From: Phoenix dactylifera
Taxonomy: Eukaryota; Streptophyta; Magnoliopsida; Arecales; Arecaceae
Length of the DNA: 64,000 nt
NCBI RefSeq assembly: GCF_009389715.1
Contig: NW_024067781.1
Coordinates: forward strand, 124,001 to 188,000
Reading direction: 5' to 3'
In this document: in pieces, positions 47,310 through 59,056 of the stretch
Layout: the number at the start of each line of letters is the position of its first letter
How positions within the stretch are numbered: position 1 is the stretch's first letter
Made by a program: the position numbers and the translations under genes
Notes under the pieces: model-generated
What the model saw: the letters and a program-made list of their open reading frames with translations, nothing else
Databases searched by the model: none
What the model was told of the DNA's origin: nothing

Positions 47310-47861
47310 GAGGAAGAAGAAAGGTAGGGTTTGTTTTCTTTTAGCTCTAATGGTTGCTTAGTGCAAGGACGTAAGCGTCGTATCTAAATAAAATGTTTTC
47401 GACAAATTCGAGATTGAAACAAACTGGGAGATGGAATCCGATAGTGAATCGGCTTCTAATCAGGCATGGAGCGACTAAGAAATCTTTTTTTTGTTTTTTT
47501 TGGTAAAAAGATGAGGACTCGATCTGGAGTTTCTTACGAATAAGGCCAGACACGGCTGTCGCAGCCTCTTTCGATTCCTCTATTCTCAGGATTCATAGAA
47601 GTCGTCGGTTGCTTATGAGGGGAACTTGGAGTGCATCATGGCCACACACGGCTGTGACCTAAACCTAGTTGCTATAACTCGCACTAGCCCACAACCCAAG
47701 CCTCTCTATCAGGGCTTGCTATCAAGGCGGTACCCACCTTCTTCGCCAATTTGAGGACCTCTCACTTAAGAGTATGAATGGGTCGGGTCAGGTCAATTTA
47801 GGTATATTTTTAAAATTGAATCGATTTAAACTAGTTTTCATAAATTGAAATTAGAACCGAC

Positions 47862-48149
47862 TTAACCATCTACAAAAATCACTGATAAGTTGCCATGAAA
47901 CGTATCATTGTCAGATGGTCCATCTTTCCTATTTTCTGGGCTAAGGAAGCGATTGGCAACAGATTGTATGCTAGGGTGGCTGAAACTGAATATGTTACCT
48001 ACTTTGGAGAAGATAAGCATGGCGATTTCACTGCCTGCACGAGCGAGCTTCTTTGCCTTGGAGAAGAGAACCTTCCATCGCTTGGAGAAGCAGATATCTC
48101 TCGCATTTTTTTTGTCGATGATCTTGATGGGGATCTTCCGGCGACCTAT
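47862..48149 (-). pseudogene. MADS copy 4: start codon lost
   Basis: The ATG has become ATA (48147-48149; reads LIGRRKIPIKIIDKK). The MADS domain continues open (FSKRWKVLFSKAKKL, SEIAMLIFSKVG) to a stop at 47862. The R-to-W and G-to-V changes in the SKRRKGLF helix would disturb DNA contact. Confidence 0.8.
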
Positions 48150-48664
48150 GAGGAAGAAGATAGGTAGGGTTTGTTTTCTTTTAGCTCTAATGGTTACTTG
48201 GTGCAAGGACGTAAGCGTCGTATATAAATAAAAAGTTTTCGAAAAATTCAAGATAGAAACAAACTGGAGGATGGAATTCGATAGTGAAACGGCTTCTAAT
48301 CAGACATGGAACGACTAAGAAAAATTTTCTTTATTTTTTTGGTAAAAAGATAAGGACTCGATCTAGAGTTTGTTACGAATAAGGCCATACACGGCTGTCA
48401 TAGCCTCTTTCGATTCCTCTATTCTCAGGATCCATAGGAGTCGTCAGTTGCTTATGAGGGGAACTTGGAGTGCATCATGGCCACACACGGCTGTGACCTA
48501 AGCCTAGTTGCTATAACACGCCCTGGCCCACAACCCAAGCCTCTCTATCAGGGCCTGCTATCAAGGCGGTACCCACTTTCTTCGCCAAATTGAGGACCTC
48601 TCACTTAAGAGTATGAATGGGTCGGGTCAGGTCAATTTAGGTATATTTCTAAAATTGAACCGAT

Positions 48665-48988
48665 TTAAACTAGTTTACATGAATTGAAATTAGAACCGTG
48701 CTGACCATCTACAAAAATCACTGATAAGTTGCCATAAAACTTATCATTATCAGATGATCCGTCTTTCCTGTTTTCTGGGCTAAGGAAGCGATCGGCAATA
48801 GATTGTATGCTAAGGTGGCTGAAACTGAATACGTTATAAACTTTGGAGAAGATGAGGATGGCGATTTCACTGCCTGCGCGAGCGAGCTTCTTTGCCTTGG
48901 AGAAGAGACCCTTCTGTCGCTTAGAGAAGCAGATATCTCTCGCAGTTTTTTTGTCGATGATCTCGATGGGGATCTTCCGGCGACCCAT
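48665..48988 (-). CDS. MADS copy 5: MADS-domain-only AGL62-like protein (107 aa)
   Basis: ATG at 48988: MGRRKIPIEIIDKKTARD, FSKRQKGLFSKAKKL, SEIAILIFSKVYNVF, then ADRFLSPENRKDG and a spacer-encoded tail. G-to-Y in the SKVGNVF turn and P-to-L after SFSH are unusual. The upstream TATATA-like word is intact at about 49064. Confidence 0.7.
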   Translation of the reverse strand: MGRRKIPIEIIDKKTARDICFSKRQKGLFSKAKKLARAGSEIAILIFSKVYNVFSFSHLSIQSIADRFLSPENRKDGSSDNDKFYGNLSVIFVDGQHGSNFNSCKLV

Positions 48989-49589
48989 TAGGAAGAAGAA
49001 AGGTAGGGTTTGTTTTCTTTTAGCTATAATGGTTGCTTGGTGCAAAGACGTAAGCGTCGTATATAAATAAAAAGTTTTCGGCAAATTCGAGATAGAAACA
49101 AATTGGAAGATGGAATCCGATAGTGAATCAGCTTCTAATTAGACATGGAACGACTAAGGAAATATTTCTTTATTTTTTTGGTAAAAAGATAAAGGCTCGA
49201 TCTAGAGCTTGTTACGAATAAGGCCACCCACGGCTGTCGCAGCCTTTTTCGATTCCTCTATTCTCAGGATTCATAGGAGCCATCGGTTGCTTATGAGGGG
49301 AACTTGGAGTGCATCATGGCCACACACGGCCGTGACCTAAGCCTAGTTGCTATAACTCGCCCTGGCCCACAACCCAAGCCTTTCTATTAGGGTCTGTTAT
49401 CGAGGCGGTACCCACTTTCTTCGCCAAATTGAGGACCTATCACTTAAGAGTATGAATGGGTTGGGTCAGGTCAATTTAGGTATATTTCTAAAAATTGAAC
49501 CGATTAAAACTAGTTTTCATAAATTGAAATTAGAACCGAGCTGACTATCTACAAAAAGCACTCGTAAGTTGCCATGAAACTTATCATTA

Positions 49590-49985
49590 TCAGATGATCC
49601 GTCTTTCCTGCCTGATGGCATCGCCGCCATCTAATTCATCGCCTTTAGTTGACGATTCACCTTCTCCAGAAGACCTGGTAAGACCTCCACTTGCAGCGTC
49701 CGACCCCCGAGCCACGATGTCAGCGTTGCCATGAAACTTATCATTATCCGATGATCCATCTTTGCTGTTTTCTACGCTAAGGAAGCGATCGGCAATAGAT
49801 TGTATGGTAGGATGGCTGAAACTGAATACGTTACCAACTTTGGAGAAGATGAGGATGGCGATTCCACTGCCTGCACGAACAAGCTTCTTTGCTTCGGAGA
49901 AGAGACCCTTCCGTCGCTTGGAGAAGCAGATGTCTCTCGCAGTTTTTTTGTCGATGATCTCGATGGGGATCTTCCGACGACCCAT
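49590..49985 (-). CDS. MADS copy 6: chimeric AGL62-like protein (131 aa)
   Basis: ATG at 49985: MGRRKIPIEIIDKKTARD, FSKRRKGLFSEAKKL, SGIAILIFSKVG, FSFSHPTIQS, DKFHGNADIVARGSD. The acidic linker follows as in copy 1 as far as DELDGGDAIRQ, after which the frame falls back into repeat-unit sequence and stops. The 340 bases at 49609-49953 match copy 1 (45551-45895) except for three neighbouring bases. It is the best-preserved N-terminus in the array but lacks the C-terminal motif. Confidence 0.8.
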   Translation of the reverse strand: MGRRKIPIEIIDKKTARDICFSKRRKGLFSEAKKLVRAGSGIAILIFSKVGNVFSFSHPTIQSIADRFLSVENSKDGSSDNDKFHGNADIVARGSDAASGGLTRSSGEGESSTKGDELDGGDAIRQERRII

Positions 49986-50342
49986 GAGGAACAAGAAAGG
50001 AGTATAAATTAAGGCAAAGAAGAGAACGCTAGGGTTTGTTTTCTTTTAGCTCTTATGGTTGCATGCTTGGTGCAAGGAGATAGAACAAATTGGAAGATGG
50101 AATCCGATAGTGAATCGGTTTCTAATCAGGCATGGAACGACTAAGAAAACTTTTCTTTATTTTTTTGGTAAAAAGATAAGGGCTTGATTTAGAGTTTGTT
50201 ACAAAAAAGGCCACACACGGCCGTCGCAGCCTCTTTCGATTCCTCTATTCTCAGGATCATAGGAGCCATTGGTTGCTTATGAGGGGAACTTGGAGTGCAT
50301 CATGGCCACACACGGCTGTGACCTAAGCCTAGATGCTATAAC

Positions 50343-52664
50343 TATTAGGATCCCACATATGCCATGAAAATTCGAAATAATTTTCAGATTGCAGCGGAAA
50401 AACTATGCGGGATCCGTTCATCGCATGAACGTATTTTAAAACCATTCGTTTGTAGATAGATTAGAATTAAATTATTTTAAAATATTTTAAAATCATTAAG
50501 AAGATCAGATCTTCACCTTGTGCGGGTAGATGGTCTCCGCAAATCTGATTTACGTGGATTTGTAGAAGGTTCGATGGAAGCCGCACACGCGTCCGGCCTC
50601 TACGGATATCCACACGAGGTAATGATTCGATCGAAGCCTACGTATCTCCCCGGGGTGCTAGCTCCCTTGCAGAGATGGCTTTTGATGGCTGAAGTCTTCC
50701 CTTTCAATCAACTCTTGAATGCTTAGGGAGGAGGAGGAAGAAAGACGGATCAAAGGGAACAAGAACAAAACACTTTCAGCCTTTTCCCTTTTCTTTTGTT
50801 GGCACCAAGAATGAAGAAGGAGGAGAGCCACCAAGGATTCTTCTTCCTCTTCTCTTGCTTGCGGATGAAAGGAGGAGGAAGGGGGTCCTTTTTGCTGTCG
50901 TGAACACCAAAAGAAGGATTAGAGGAGGGGCTGAACCCCTCCTCCTTTTATTTCTCCATGAGATAAGGATGAGCTCCTTATTTTTAGGAGCTCACCCTTA
51001 TCTCCCCAATTCGGCAGCAAGGAGGGGCTTACGCCCCTCCTTTTTCTTCCACGCACTTCCCAAGGGGAGGGGCCACGCCCCTCCCTCATATCCCATTTTA
51101 TTAGCCATTTAATCAAATTAAGTGGCAAGATGGTTTGGGTTCATTTTATGAGTCCAATCCTAGTCAAAATAGGATTTTTATGAACCCATTTCAATTTCCT
51201 CCAATTCCTAATCCAATTAGAATTTAATTGAGCCATAACTCTATTGAACTCTTCAATCCTAATCTAATTAGGAGTCATGAAATTAATTAAATTAAATTTA
51301 AAATTAATTAGGACTTAAAATAATCCTAATCTAATTAGGACTTATTAAATTTCAGCCCTAAGACAATTAGGACTTTAGAAATCCTATTCCAAATAGGATT
51401 CTAATTTAATTTGAAATCCTAATCCAATTAGGACTCCAAGGATCCTACTCCAAGTAGGACTCGTGATCAAGTCCAATTAATTAAATTTAATTAATTAAAT
51501 TAAATTGCAATTCGATTGCAATTGTTCCTTCTTCCAACCACTAACTCTTAGCGGGTTATCCATTTATCAATCTAATTGATTATTTGTGATTCCTAATCAC
51601 ATTCAACCATCGGATCGGTCAATACCTCTAATGTGTGTGACCCCATAGGTTCTATTGTGACTGGTAGTGAGATATATTGCGATCTCTATCACAATATCAT
51701 TGAAAACTCCTTTCAATGGGTTGAAACAATTTCAACTCAACTCATCAGGGTTTATCGACATCAAGATGATCCCTGTGAGTCTCACCATCCACCAGTGACA
51801 CCTAGCAGTATGTAGTGGCCACCCAGCAGAATAGAATGATGAACCTCTAGGTGCAGTTATCGTATGATACATCCTTCTATCGTAGATCCCTACAGACCGG
51901 AGGTCATGGATAACTCGTCAAACCCCGTCGTCTGTCATATGTCTAGATTTATTTGACTTGAGTTCGATAGTGAAAACTCTTTCTCCACTTTATATTACTG
52001 CCCTGGCCAAGGTCTTAGAACTCAGTCTAATAAATCACATAGGATCACTCCTCTTCTATCAAGGTCGATAGATTCCATGTAAGTGCATACCCTACTCCTA
52101 CAGTGAACTTACTGCAGCCAATCTACACTACAAGGACCCATATGGCTAGAGACCATGTATACGTGTAGTCAAACTACAATAACCTCACTGTGAGTAGCCG
52201 AAGCACCGCAGGTTAAAGGACCAGTCATACTACTGCAACATCAAGCAAGTCACTGACGAGTGGATAGACATCCAAGTGACTTCTTGTCTTGGTCACGCTC
52301 AGTACCCTTGTTCTCTAACAAGCACCTGCACTATCACTTCAGTGTCCCTACACTGTGGACTCGAGTCTCGTCCATCCATAAGGAAAGCGATCTGTGCACT
52401 GATCGGATCGATCACCGTCCTCGTGATGATCCATTGATCATGAGCATTTAGAAATTAATCACCAATGATACATGGCTCAAATTCTCAACTCTTGAGAATA
52501 TGTACCATCATCTTATTAATTTCTTGGACGATTCATAGACACATAAACAATATGAATGAAAAGATGCCCATTTATTATTCGATAATAATAAAGTCAAGTA
52601 CAAATTTATGTCCTAGAATTAATAATGTGTCCGCCAGATTGGCTTCTAGGGCATACATCTAACA
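50343..52664 (-). repeat. 3' LTR of Copia-3
   Basis: 2322 bp. In element orientation it begins TGTTAGATGTATGCCC next to a polypurine tract (AAGTGGGAGAT, complement of 52665-52675). Its far end reads GGGATCCTAATA, where TAACA is expected, so the terminal CA is mutated. It contains a set of AATCCTAAT..ATTAGGA palindromes (51165-51465) and a GC-rich block with palindromic GGAGGGG words (50920-51080). The partner 5' LTR would lie beyond the window, displaced by SIRE-2. Confidence 0.85.
51165..51465. repeat. TCCTAAT..ATTAGGA palindromes in the Copia-3 LTR
   Basis: About eight imperfect palindromes of the form (A)ATCCTAATC(C/T)AATTAGGA(C/T)T near 51168, 51215, 51260, 51315, 51351, 51381, 51416 and 51440. 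In some units both arms change together (CCTATTCCAAATAGG, CCTACTCCAAGTAGG). Confidence 0.8.
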
Positions 52665-52678
52665 ATCTCCCACTTGCA

Positions 52679-54235
52679 CTAAAGCCAATCAGACATATAT
52701 CTAAGTCCCATCTTCTCAAGGTGGGCTTCTGTCTTCTGCTGATTTAACTGCTTAGTGAGCGGGTCTGCCACGTTGTCTGCGGAGTCTACTCTCTGTACCT
52801 CGACATATTTCTTCTCGAGGTATTCGCGTATGAGGTGAAAGCGCCGCTCTATGTGCTTGGACTTCTGATGAGACCTTGGCTCCTTAGCAAGAGCTATGGC
52901 GCCATTATTATCGCAGAGAGTGTGATGGCATCCGATGGCATTACATCTAGCTCTGCAATGAATTTGTTGAACCAGAAGGCTTCCTTTGCAGCTTCAGAGG
53001 CGGCGATATACTCAGCTTCCATGGTAGAATCAGCAATGATCGGTTGTTTGGAACTCTTCCAATTTACCGTACCACCATTGCACAAGAACACATATCCAGA
53101 TGTAGACTTTCTATCATCAATATCAGTCATAAAGTCTGAATCTGTGTATCCTTCTACCTTTAACTCCGATGCTCCTCCAAAGACCAAGAACAAATCTTTA
53201 GTTCTTCTTAAGTACTTAAGAATGTTCTTCACAGCTGTCCAGTGCTCTTCACCTGGATTCGACTTATATCTGCTAGTGACACTCACAGCAAGGGCTATAT
53301 CAGGTCGTGTACACAGCATGGCATACATGAGGCTTCCTATTGCAGAAGCATAAGGAATCCTGCTCATGCGTTGAATCTCTTCAAATGTGTTGGGGCACAT
53401 CTTTTTGGAGAGATGAATCCCATGCCTAAGGGGTAATAGACCCCTCTTGGAGTTTTCCATACTGAACCTCTTCAGTACCTCCTCTATGTACATCTTTTGT
53501 GATAGGCCAAGCATCCTTTTAGATCTATCCCTATAGACCTTTATCCCCAAAATGTAGGATGCTTCCCCAAGGTCTTTCATGGAGAACTCTTTTGATAACC
53601 AGACCTTGACCGAGGTTAGCATAGGAATATCATTTCCTATCAGGAGGATGTCATCCACGTACAGTACGAGGAACACGACAGCACTCCCACTAACCTTCTT
53701 GTAAACACACGGTTCCTCTTCGTTCTTGATGAACTCAAACGATTTGATCGCATCATTAAAACGAGTGTTCCAACTCCGAGATGCTTGCTTTAGTCCATAG
53801 ATGGACCTTTGCAGCTTGCAGACCTTGTGATCACCATCACTGGAAGTGAAACCCAAAGGCTGCTCCATATAGATATCTTCATCAAGATATCCATTCAGGA
53901 AAGCAGTTTTCACATCCATCTGCCATATTTCATAATCATGAAATGCTGCAATAGCAAGCAATGTTCGAATGGATTTCAGCATGGCTACAGGTGAAAAGGT
54001 CTCCTGATAGTCAATGCCTTCGCGCTGACTATACCCTTTCGCTACTAGCCTTGCCTTATAGGTCTCTACCTTTCCATCCGAACCTATCTTCCTTTTATAG
54101 ATCCATTTACATCCAATAGGTACTATACCTTCTGGTGGATCTACTAAGGTCCAGACTTGGTTGGAATACATGGAGTCTATCTCTGACTTCATGGCTTCCA
54201 GCAGAATCGATATCAGATATCGCCTCGTCGTAGGT
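52679..54235 (-). pseudogene. pol: Copia-3 pol: reverse transcriptase and RNase H, frameshifted
   Basis: The frame 52894-54252 encodes RT ([44 protein letters not shown]) and RNase H (YTDSDFMTD, STMEAEYIAASEAAKEA). Near 52925 the frame shifts; the missing RNase H end (CDNNGAIALAKEP, HIERRFHLIRE, ADPLTKQL) is legible in another frame to the natural stop at 52679-52681. A second shift near 54190-54235 separates it from the gag-protease-integrase frame. Catalytic YVDD is intact. As it stands the copy cannot make a full polyprotein. Confidence 0.9.
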
Positions 54236-56635
54236 ATTGGGATCCTGTACATGTTCCCTATCTCCCATGAGGAACATTTCCTCGGTGTCCTCTACTAGTA
54301 TACCTAAGTATCTATCGGGAGGATAGGAGACCCTACTAGATCTACGAGGTGGAGGAGGTACTACGTGTACTGGCTCTGTATGAATAGGTTCTATAGGATC
54401 CATGACTCGTTGCTTTTCAGAGACTCTCTCTTCAAGCTCAATTTTTCTCCCACTGCCTCTATCAAGGATAAACTGTTTTTCCAGAAAGACGGCATGTCGG
54501 CTCACAAACACATTGTGATCCTCTGAGATGTAAAAATTGTATCCTAATGACTCTTTAGGATATCCAATGAAACGAGCACTTATGGTCCTAGGCTCTAACT
54601 TGTCCGCCTGTAGTCGCTTGACGTGGGCCGGACATCCCCAAATCTTGAGATGACCAAGACTCGGCTTCTTACCATGCCATATCTCATACGGTGTGGTAGG
54701 AACGGATTTAGAGAAAACTCTATTCAATAAATAAATTGCGGATAATAAGGCATCTCCCCAAAGAAATATAGGTAGATCAATGAAGCTCATCATGGATCGG
54801 ACCATATCCAATAGAGTCCGATTCCTCCTTTCTGACACCCCGTTGAGTTGAGGTGTACCCGGAGGTGTCCATTGTGAGACTATGCCATTTTCCTTGAGAT
54901 AATTCCGAAATTCTCCACTAAGGTATTCTCCTCCTCGATCTGATCGAAGAACCTTAAGGGTTTTTCCAATCTGTTTTTCTACTTCATTTCTGAACTCTTT
55001 GAACTTTTTAAAAGACTCAGATTTGTATCTTATAAGATACACATACCCATATCGTGAATAGTCATCGGTAAAGGTAATGAAGTATGAATAACGACCCCTG
55101 TCTAGCACATCGAATGGGCCACACACATCAGTGTGTACCAGGGTAAGTATTTCAGTGGTCCTCTCCCCATGTCCTACAAAGGGTAATCTAGCCATTTTTT
55201 CTTGAAGACAGGACTCACAAACTGGATATGACTCGGAAGTCAATGGGCCAAGAAGCCCATCTTTCTCCATTTTGTTCATTCTGTCCTCTCCAATATGGCC
55301 AAGCCTGAGGTGCCACAAATACTTCTGGTTTATCTCATCTCTGGATCTTTTAGATCCTATGGCACTCACTACTTGCTCAGACACATTCACAGACACATCA
55401 ATATGCAAGTGATAGAGACTATCAATCATGAAACCACGTGCAACTAATTTATTTCTGAAATAAATAGAACAACAGTCTTTGTCAAAGGTCAAAACATGAC
55501 CATCCTGTGCTAAACACGAAACAGAAATCAAATTCCTGCGAGCAGCAGGGACATAATAACAGTCTCTAAGCAATAAACTAAATCCAGACGGTAATCGCAG
55601 AGGGTAGGTGCCCACAGCTACAGCAGCAACTCTTGCCCCGTTGCCAACCCGAAGGGTCACTGCACCTTCCGCCAGCCTCCTACTTTTCTTTAGACCCTGC
55701 ATAGTAGTGCACAAATGAGCACTAGAAGCAGAATCTATAACCCAACTAGAAGTAGAAGAAACCGTAAGGTTAGTTTCAATCACGAGCAAGTCTAATATAC
55801 CTTCAGAAGGTGTGTCTTTTTGGTTCTTCAGGCTCTCGAGGTATGAAGGGCAGTTCCTTTTCCAGTGGCCGTTGACGCTGCAGTAGAAACATTTTCCTTT
55901 GTCATCAGCCCTTTTCTTATGAACTTCCTTCTTAGGCTTTTTGTCTTTCTTGTGCTTCTTTGCAGGCTTCTTTTTCTTCCAAGTAGACTTTCTCTTGGAA
56001 CCAAAAGTCAGCTCAGCAGCCAGAACAGAGCCCCTTGAACCTTTCAAGGCCCCTTCAGCAGTTACCAACATATTCAACAATTCGGTCTTTGTGCATTCAA
56101 TTTTATTCATATGGTAGTTTACTATAAACTGACCAAATGAATCAGGAAGGGATTGCAGGATCAGATCTATCTGCAGTTCCTTATGCATGGACATACCGAG
56201 CTTCTCAAGTTCCTCGAGGTCCTTGATCATAGTCAAACAGTGATCGTGGACAGACTGCCCCTCACGCATCTTTGCCTTGAAGAGCCTCTTGGACACTTCA
56301 AAGCGTGCAGTGCGGCTCTGCTCACCATACAACTCTTGCAGATGAGCCAGTATTTCCCTAGCAGTCTTTATGTTCTCATGCTGGCATTGAAGTTCGTTAG
56401 TCATGGATGCCATGATGTAGCACTTGACCCTAATGTCGTCATCAGTCCACTTCTGATGCGTCTCACGCTGATCATCAGTAGGACGTGCTGGTAGCCTAGG
56501 GATATCATTCTCGAGCACATACCCTATTTTCTCACAATTCAGAACAATTTTCAGGTTCCTAAGCCAGTCTTTATAGTTGGTTCCGGTCAGTCTGTTGGTC
56601 TCAAGGATTCGGGTCAAAGGGTTTGAAGCTGACAT
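54107..56635 (-). CDS. Copia-3 gag, protease and integrase (842 aa, truncated polyprotein)
   Basis: It starts [18 protein letters not shown] with a UBN2-type gag, a Lys-rich stretch, the zinc knuckle [14 protein letters not shown] (about residue 250), and protease [12 protein letters not shown] (DSA where DSG/DTG is usual). Integrase follows ([45 protein letters not shown]) and the usual linker to RT. The frame ends early because of the shift near 54200. The lineage within Copia was not assigned. The element differs from SIRE in gag, LTR and lack of an extra ORF. Confidence 0.9.
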   Translation of the reverse strand: MSASNPLTRILETNRLTGTNYKDWLRNLKIVLNCEKIGYVLENDIPRLPARPTDDQRETHQKWTDDDIRVKCYIMASMTNELQCQHENIKTAREILAHLQELYGEQSRTARFEVSKRLFKAKMREGQSVHDHCLTMIKDLEELEKLGMSMHKELQIDLILQSLPDSFGQFIVNYHMNKIECTKTELLNMLVTAEGALKGSRGSVLAAELTFGSKRKSTWKKKKPAKKHKKDKKPKKEVHKKRADDKGKCFYCSVNGHWKRNCPSYLESLKNQKDTPSEGILDLLVIETNLTVSSTSSWVIDSASSAHLCTTMQGLKKSRRLAEGAVTLRVGNGARVAAVAVGTYPLRLPSGFSLLLRDCYYVPAARRNLISVSCLAQDGHVLTFDKDCCSIYFRNKLVARGFMIDSLYHLHIDVSVNVSEQVVSAIGSKRSRDEINQKYLWHLRLGHIGEDRMNKMEKDGLLGPLTSESYPVCESCLQEKMARLPFVGHGERTTEILTLVHTDVCGPFDVLDRGRYSYFITFTDDYSRYGYVYLIRYKSESFKKFKEFRNEVEKQIGKTLKVLRSDRGGEYLSGEFRNYLKENGIVSQWTPPGTPQLNGVSERRNRTLLDMVRSMMSFIDLPIFLWGDALLSAIYLLNRVFSKSVPTTPYEIWHGKKPSLGHLKIWGCPAHVKRLQADKLEPRTISARFIGYPKESLGYNFYISEDHNVFVSRHAVFLEKQFILDRGSGRKIELEERVSEKQRVMDPIEPIHTEPVHVVPPPPRRSSRVSYPPDRYLGILVEDTEEMFLMGDREHVQDPNTYDEAISDIDSAGSHEVRDRLHVFQPSLDLSRSTRRYSTYWM

Positions 56636-58170
56636 TGTGATCTGTAGAGAGTAAAGATTCTAGTTAGACTTTGTACTTGAACTTAATTTGTTCTAGGGAC
56701 TATTAAAACAAATATGCTCCCACTATTTTCTCGAATCCCTCATACTCCCCTGATGGAGAAACGAAAACCCTACGCGACTAGGATTTCTAGTGGGTACTGC
56801 GGTCTCACCGATTTACATGCCGCCTCACCTAACAGTTATTGGTGACATATAAATGGATGAGTGTACAACTCTTGTACAATGCTTCTCAAGCATATTGCAG
56901 TGGTACTTGGTCTCTAAGTGATGAAGACCTCACCTAACAGTTATTGGTCCCATTACTTAGTTAAGTCAGACCCACCGTATAACCGCGGAAATAAAGTCGT
57001 CATTGGGTCCTCACCTAACAGTTATTGGTGCCCAACCCCACCTTTACCCCACAACATCTCATGTCTAATAGAGAGGTCCAGTCCCCCGATGCAACTTGCC
57101 CACTGTGTCCAGCCGAGACAAATCAACGCCGGAAAGACCTTAGCAACTCTACTACGGTGGAAGACCTATGGACTTAATATTGCATAATCAAGTCTTAGTG
57201 TTTGCAACTTGAGTTCTTCATAAGAGGTAATCGAACAATTGGCCAGGTAAGCAGGTGAGAGGCTCTCCTTACTCAGAAAGTAAGGTCCTAATTAAGTAAC
57301 CACCTTATAGGCTTGCCTAGACACCAATTAGATCAATTAATCTAATATGACTAACTCATGTTGGTTCACCCTCGACTGATTAGGGAGGTTTCGATTTAGG
57401 TCTCACTCGATCGCGTATTCACATCTCATGCAAATATAAGTCTACCCGCATAGACATAAGCATTAAACATCCAAGCATTTATCAAAAATAAAATTAAATG
57501 GTGATGATCATGGATCCAAGATGGGGTCATTTTACAAGCACATGCACGTCAATTGGTTTGATCGTCTTCAACTCTTGACTCGATCTTGATCCTCTAGGTC
57601 CAATTGTGATCAACTCCTTAATCTATCTTCAATCAACCCTTGATCTTGATCCGCGCATGTTGAGCTTGTTGATGTACATATCGATCAACCATCGACGTGC
57701 AACACACATCACAGTTTACATCCCAGATTGCTTTAAAAATTAAATAAAAATAAAAATAAAATTACAACCCTTTTCATTGAGACACGCAGGTCTCTAATAC
57801 ATGAATTTAAGATGCACGCAGGGATCTGAAAATTAAAATTACATGCATCACAGAACATCACAGAACATCGCAGAACATTTCAGCACATTCAAAGGGTCCA
57901 TCCATGATCATCACCATACGCATCACATGCATAAAAAATTATTTTCAGATCTGTAATTTAACTGATTATATCATCTCATGACTTGCTGATCATGCATGAT
58001 TTGATTCTAAACATTTGTAATCACATTATTAATGCATTAGAATCATTAATCTAAGCATCCATTAATTAGTATGCAGAAAAAACAGCAAGCTGAAAATTCT
58101 GCATACTTAATTTTCAGCAAGCATAATCCCTTAAATTTCAGATCTAAAATGCCTTGAAAAATTTAATTCT
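56636..58170 (-). mobile_element. 5' leader of Copia-3, interrupted by SIRE-2
   Basis: Non-coding leader before the gag ATG. It contains three copies of CACCTAACAGTTATTGG (56826, 56931, 57012). No primer-binding site is reached before SIRE-2 begins at 58171, so the PBS and 5' LTR lie past the window's right end. The 5 bases before the insertion are ATTCT, the expected TSD. Confidence 0.7.
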
Positions 58171-58359
58171 TGTTGCCCAGATAGACAACCCAAGAGGGGG
58201 GGTGAATTGGGTTTTAAAATAATCTTACAATTTAAAACGATGTGGATGACTAATTAAAGCTTTTGCAAGTTGTTCGATTAATTGCTATGTGCTGTGAGTG
58301 ATATGAGAGTAAGAGAAAGAGAGACAATCAATCACAAACACCAAGTTTTATAGTGGTTC

Positions 58360-58631
58360 GGAGCTAACCCTTGCTCCTACGTCCACTCCCCAAGTCTCAC
58401 TTGGGAATTCACTATAACCCCTTGGATTACAGCCGGTTGTTTTCCAAACTCACAACCAAACTTGTTGTTTTACGAGCTCACAACGAACTCGGTCGGTTTT
58501 CCCAGGCTCACCGACTAGAACCAACCCCGATTGTTTTTCCGGAATCACAATCGAACGCTTACACGTTGGTTTTACACTCGGCTCACCAACCAACCTCTAT
58601 ACCCTTGATTCAATCCCCCGATTGAACCAAG
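58360..58631. promoter_or_regulatory. Hairpin train in the SIRE-2 LTR
   Basis: All eight inverted repeats are present. Compared with SIRE-1, the loops of the GGTTGT, GATTGT and GTTGGT units have changed while their arms have not. The only arm change is in the 12-bp stem, where the minus-strand RNA would have a G-U pair in place of A-U. Confidence 0.85.
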
Positions 58632-59056
58632 CAAAGACAGTGTGTAGATGAAAAGAACAAACAGAAAAATACAGCTTCTCAAAAGCAGATAAATGGCAAT
58701 ATGAACAATAACGAAGTTAAGAGCCCTCAAACGCTTTTAAGTTGGAGAAGAGGAAGGGCTTCTTGAACTTCGGGTCTCCTCTTGAATGTGTAGTCGACTT
58801 GAATGCAGGAGGAGGCTCTTTCAATGTTGGGAAGAAGTAGGTGGATGCAGTTAATGCTGCTCTTCCCTCTTTTTCGTTGAAGAACAAGTTGCAGAGATTG
58901 AAAGCTTGATTACTTGGAGTGGAATGGTTATTCTCTTCTTTGCTACAGTCCTCTGTGGCTATTTAAACCAACCCCCACGGAAACTAGCCGTTAGAGAGCT
59001 TTTTCTGCCCGTTCTGCACACTCTATACACCCTGACAATGTGTCCGTTGGTGGGTT

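Larger units (their letters stand above)
45181..50342 (-). repeat. Tandem array of type I MADS-box units, period about 840 bp
   Basis: The block containing TTGCCATGAAACTTATCATTA recurs at about 46210, 47050, 47889, 48728 and 49569, that is every 839-841 bases. Each unit holds a MADS-domain coding part (about 270-330 bases) plus about 500 bases of 5' flank with a TATATA-like word about 70 bases before the ATG. The array is bounded on the left by a copy retaining the C-terminal half (45181-45883) and on the right by a chimeric copy (49590-49985). The Copia LTR at 50343 interrupts the last unit. Confidence 0.9.

Noticed and set aside
46471..49084. N-terminal extensions of the MADS frames (FYLYTTLTSLHQ and similar)
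   Set aside because: They translate the TATA-like region and leader. The MADS domain starts at its own ATG in copies 2, 3, 5 and 6.
45704..50012. Plus-strand ORFs through the MADS units (for example RSAIDCMVGWLKL)
   Set aside because: They are antisense shadows of the conserved MADS coding sequence, repeated with each unit.
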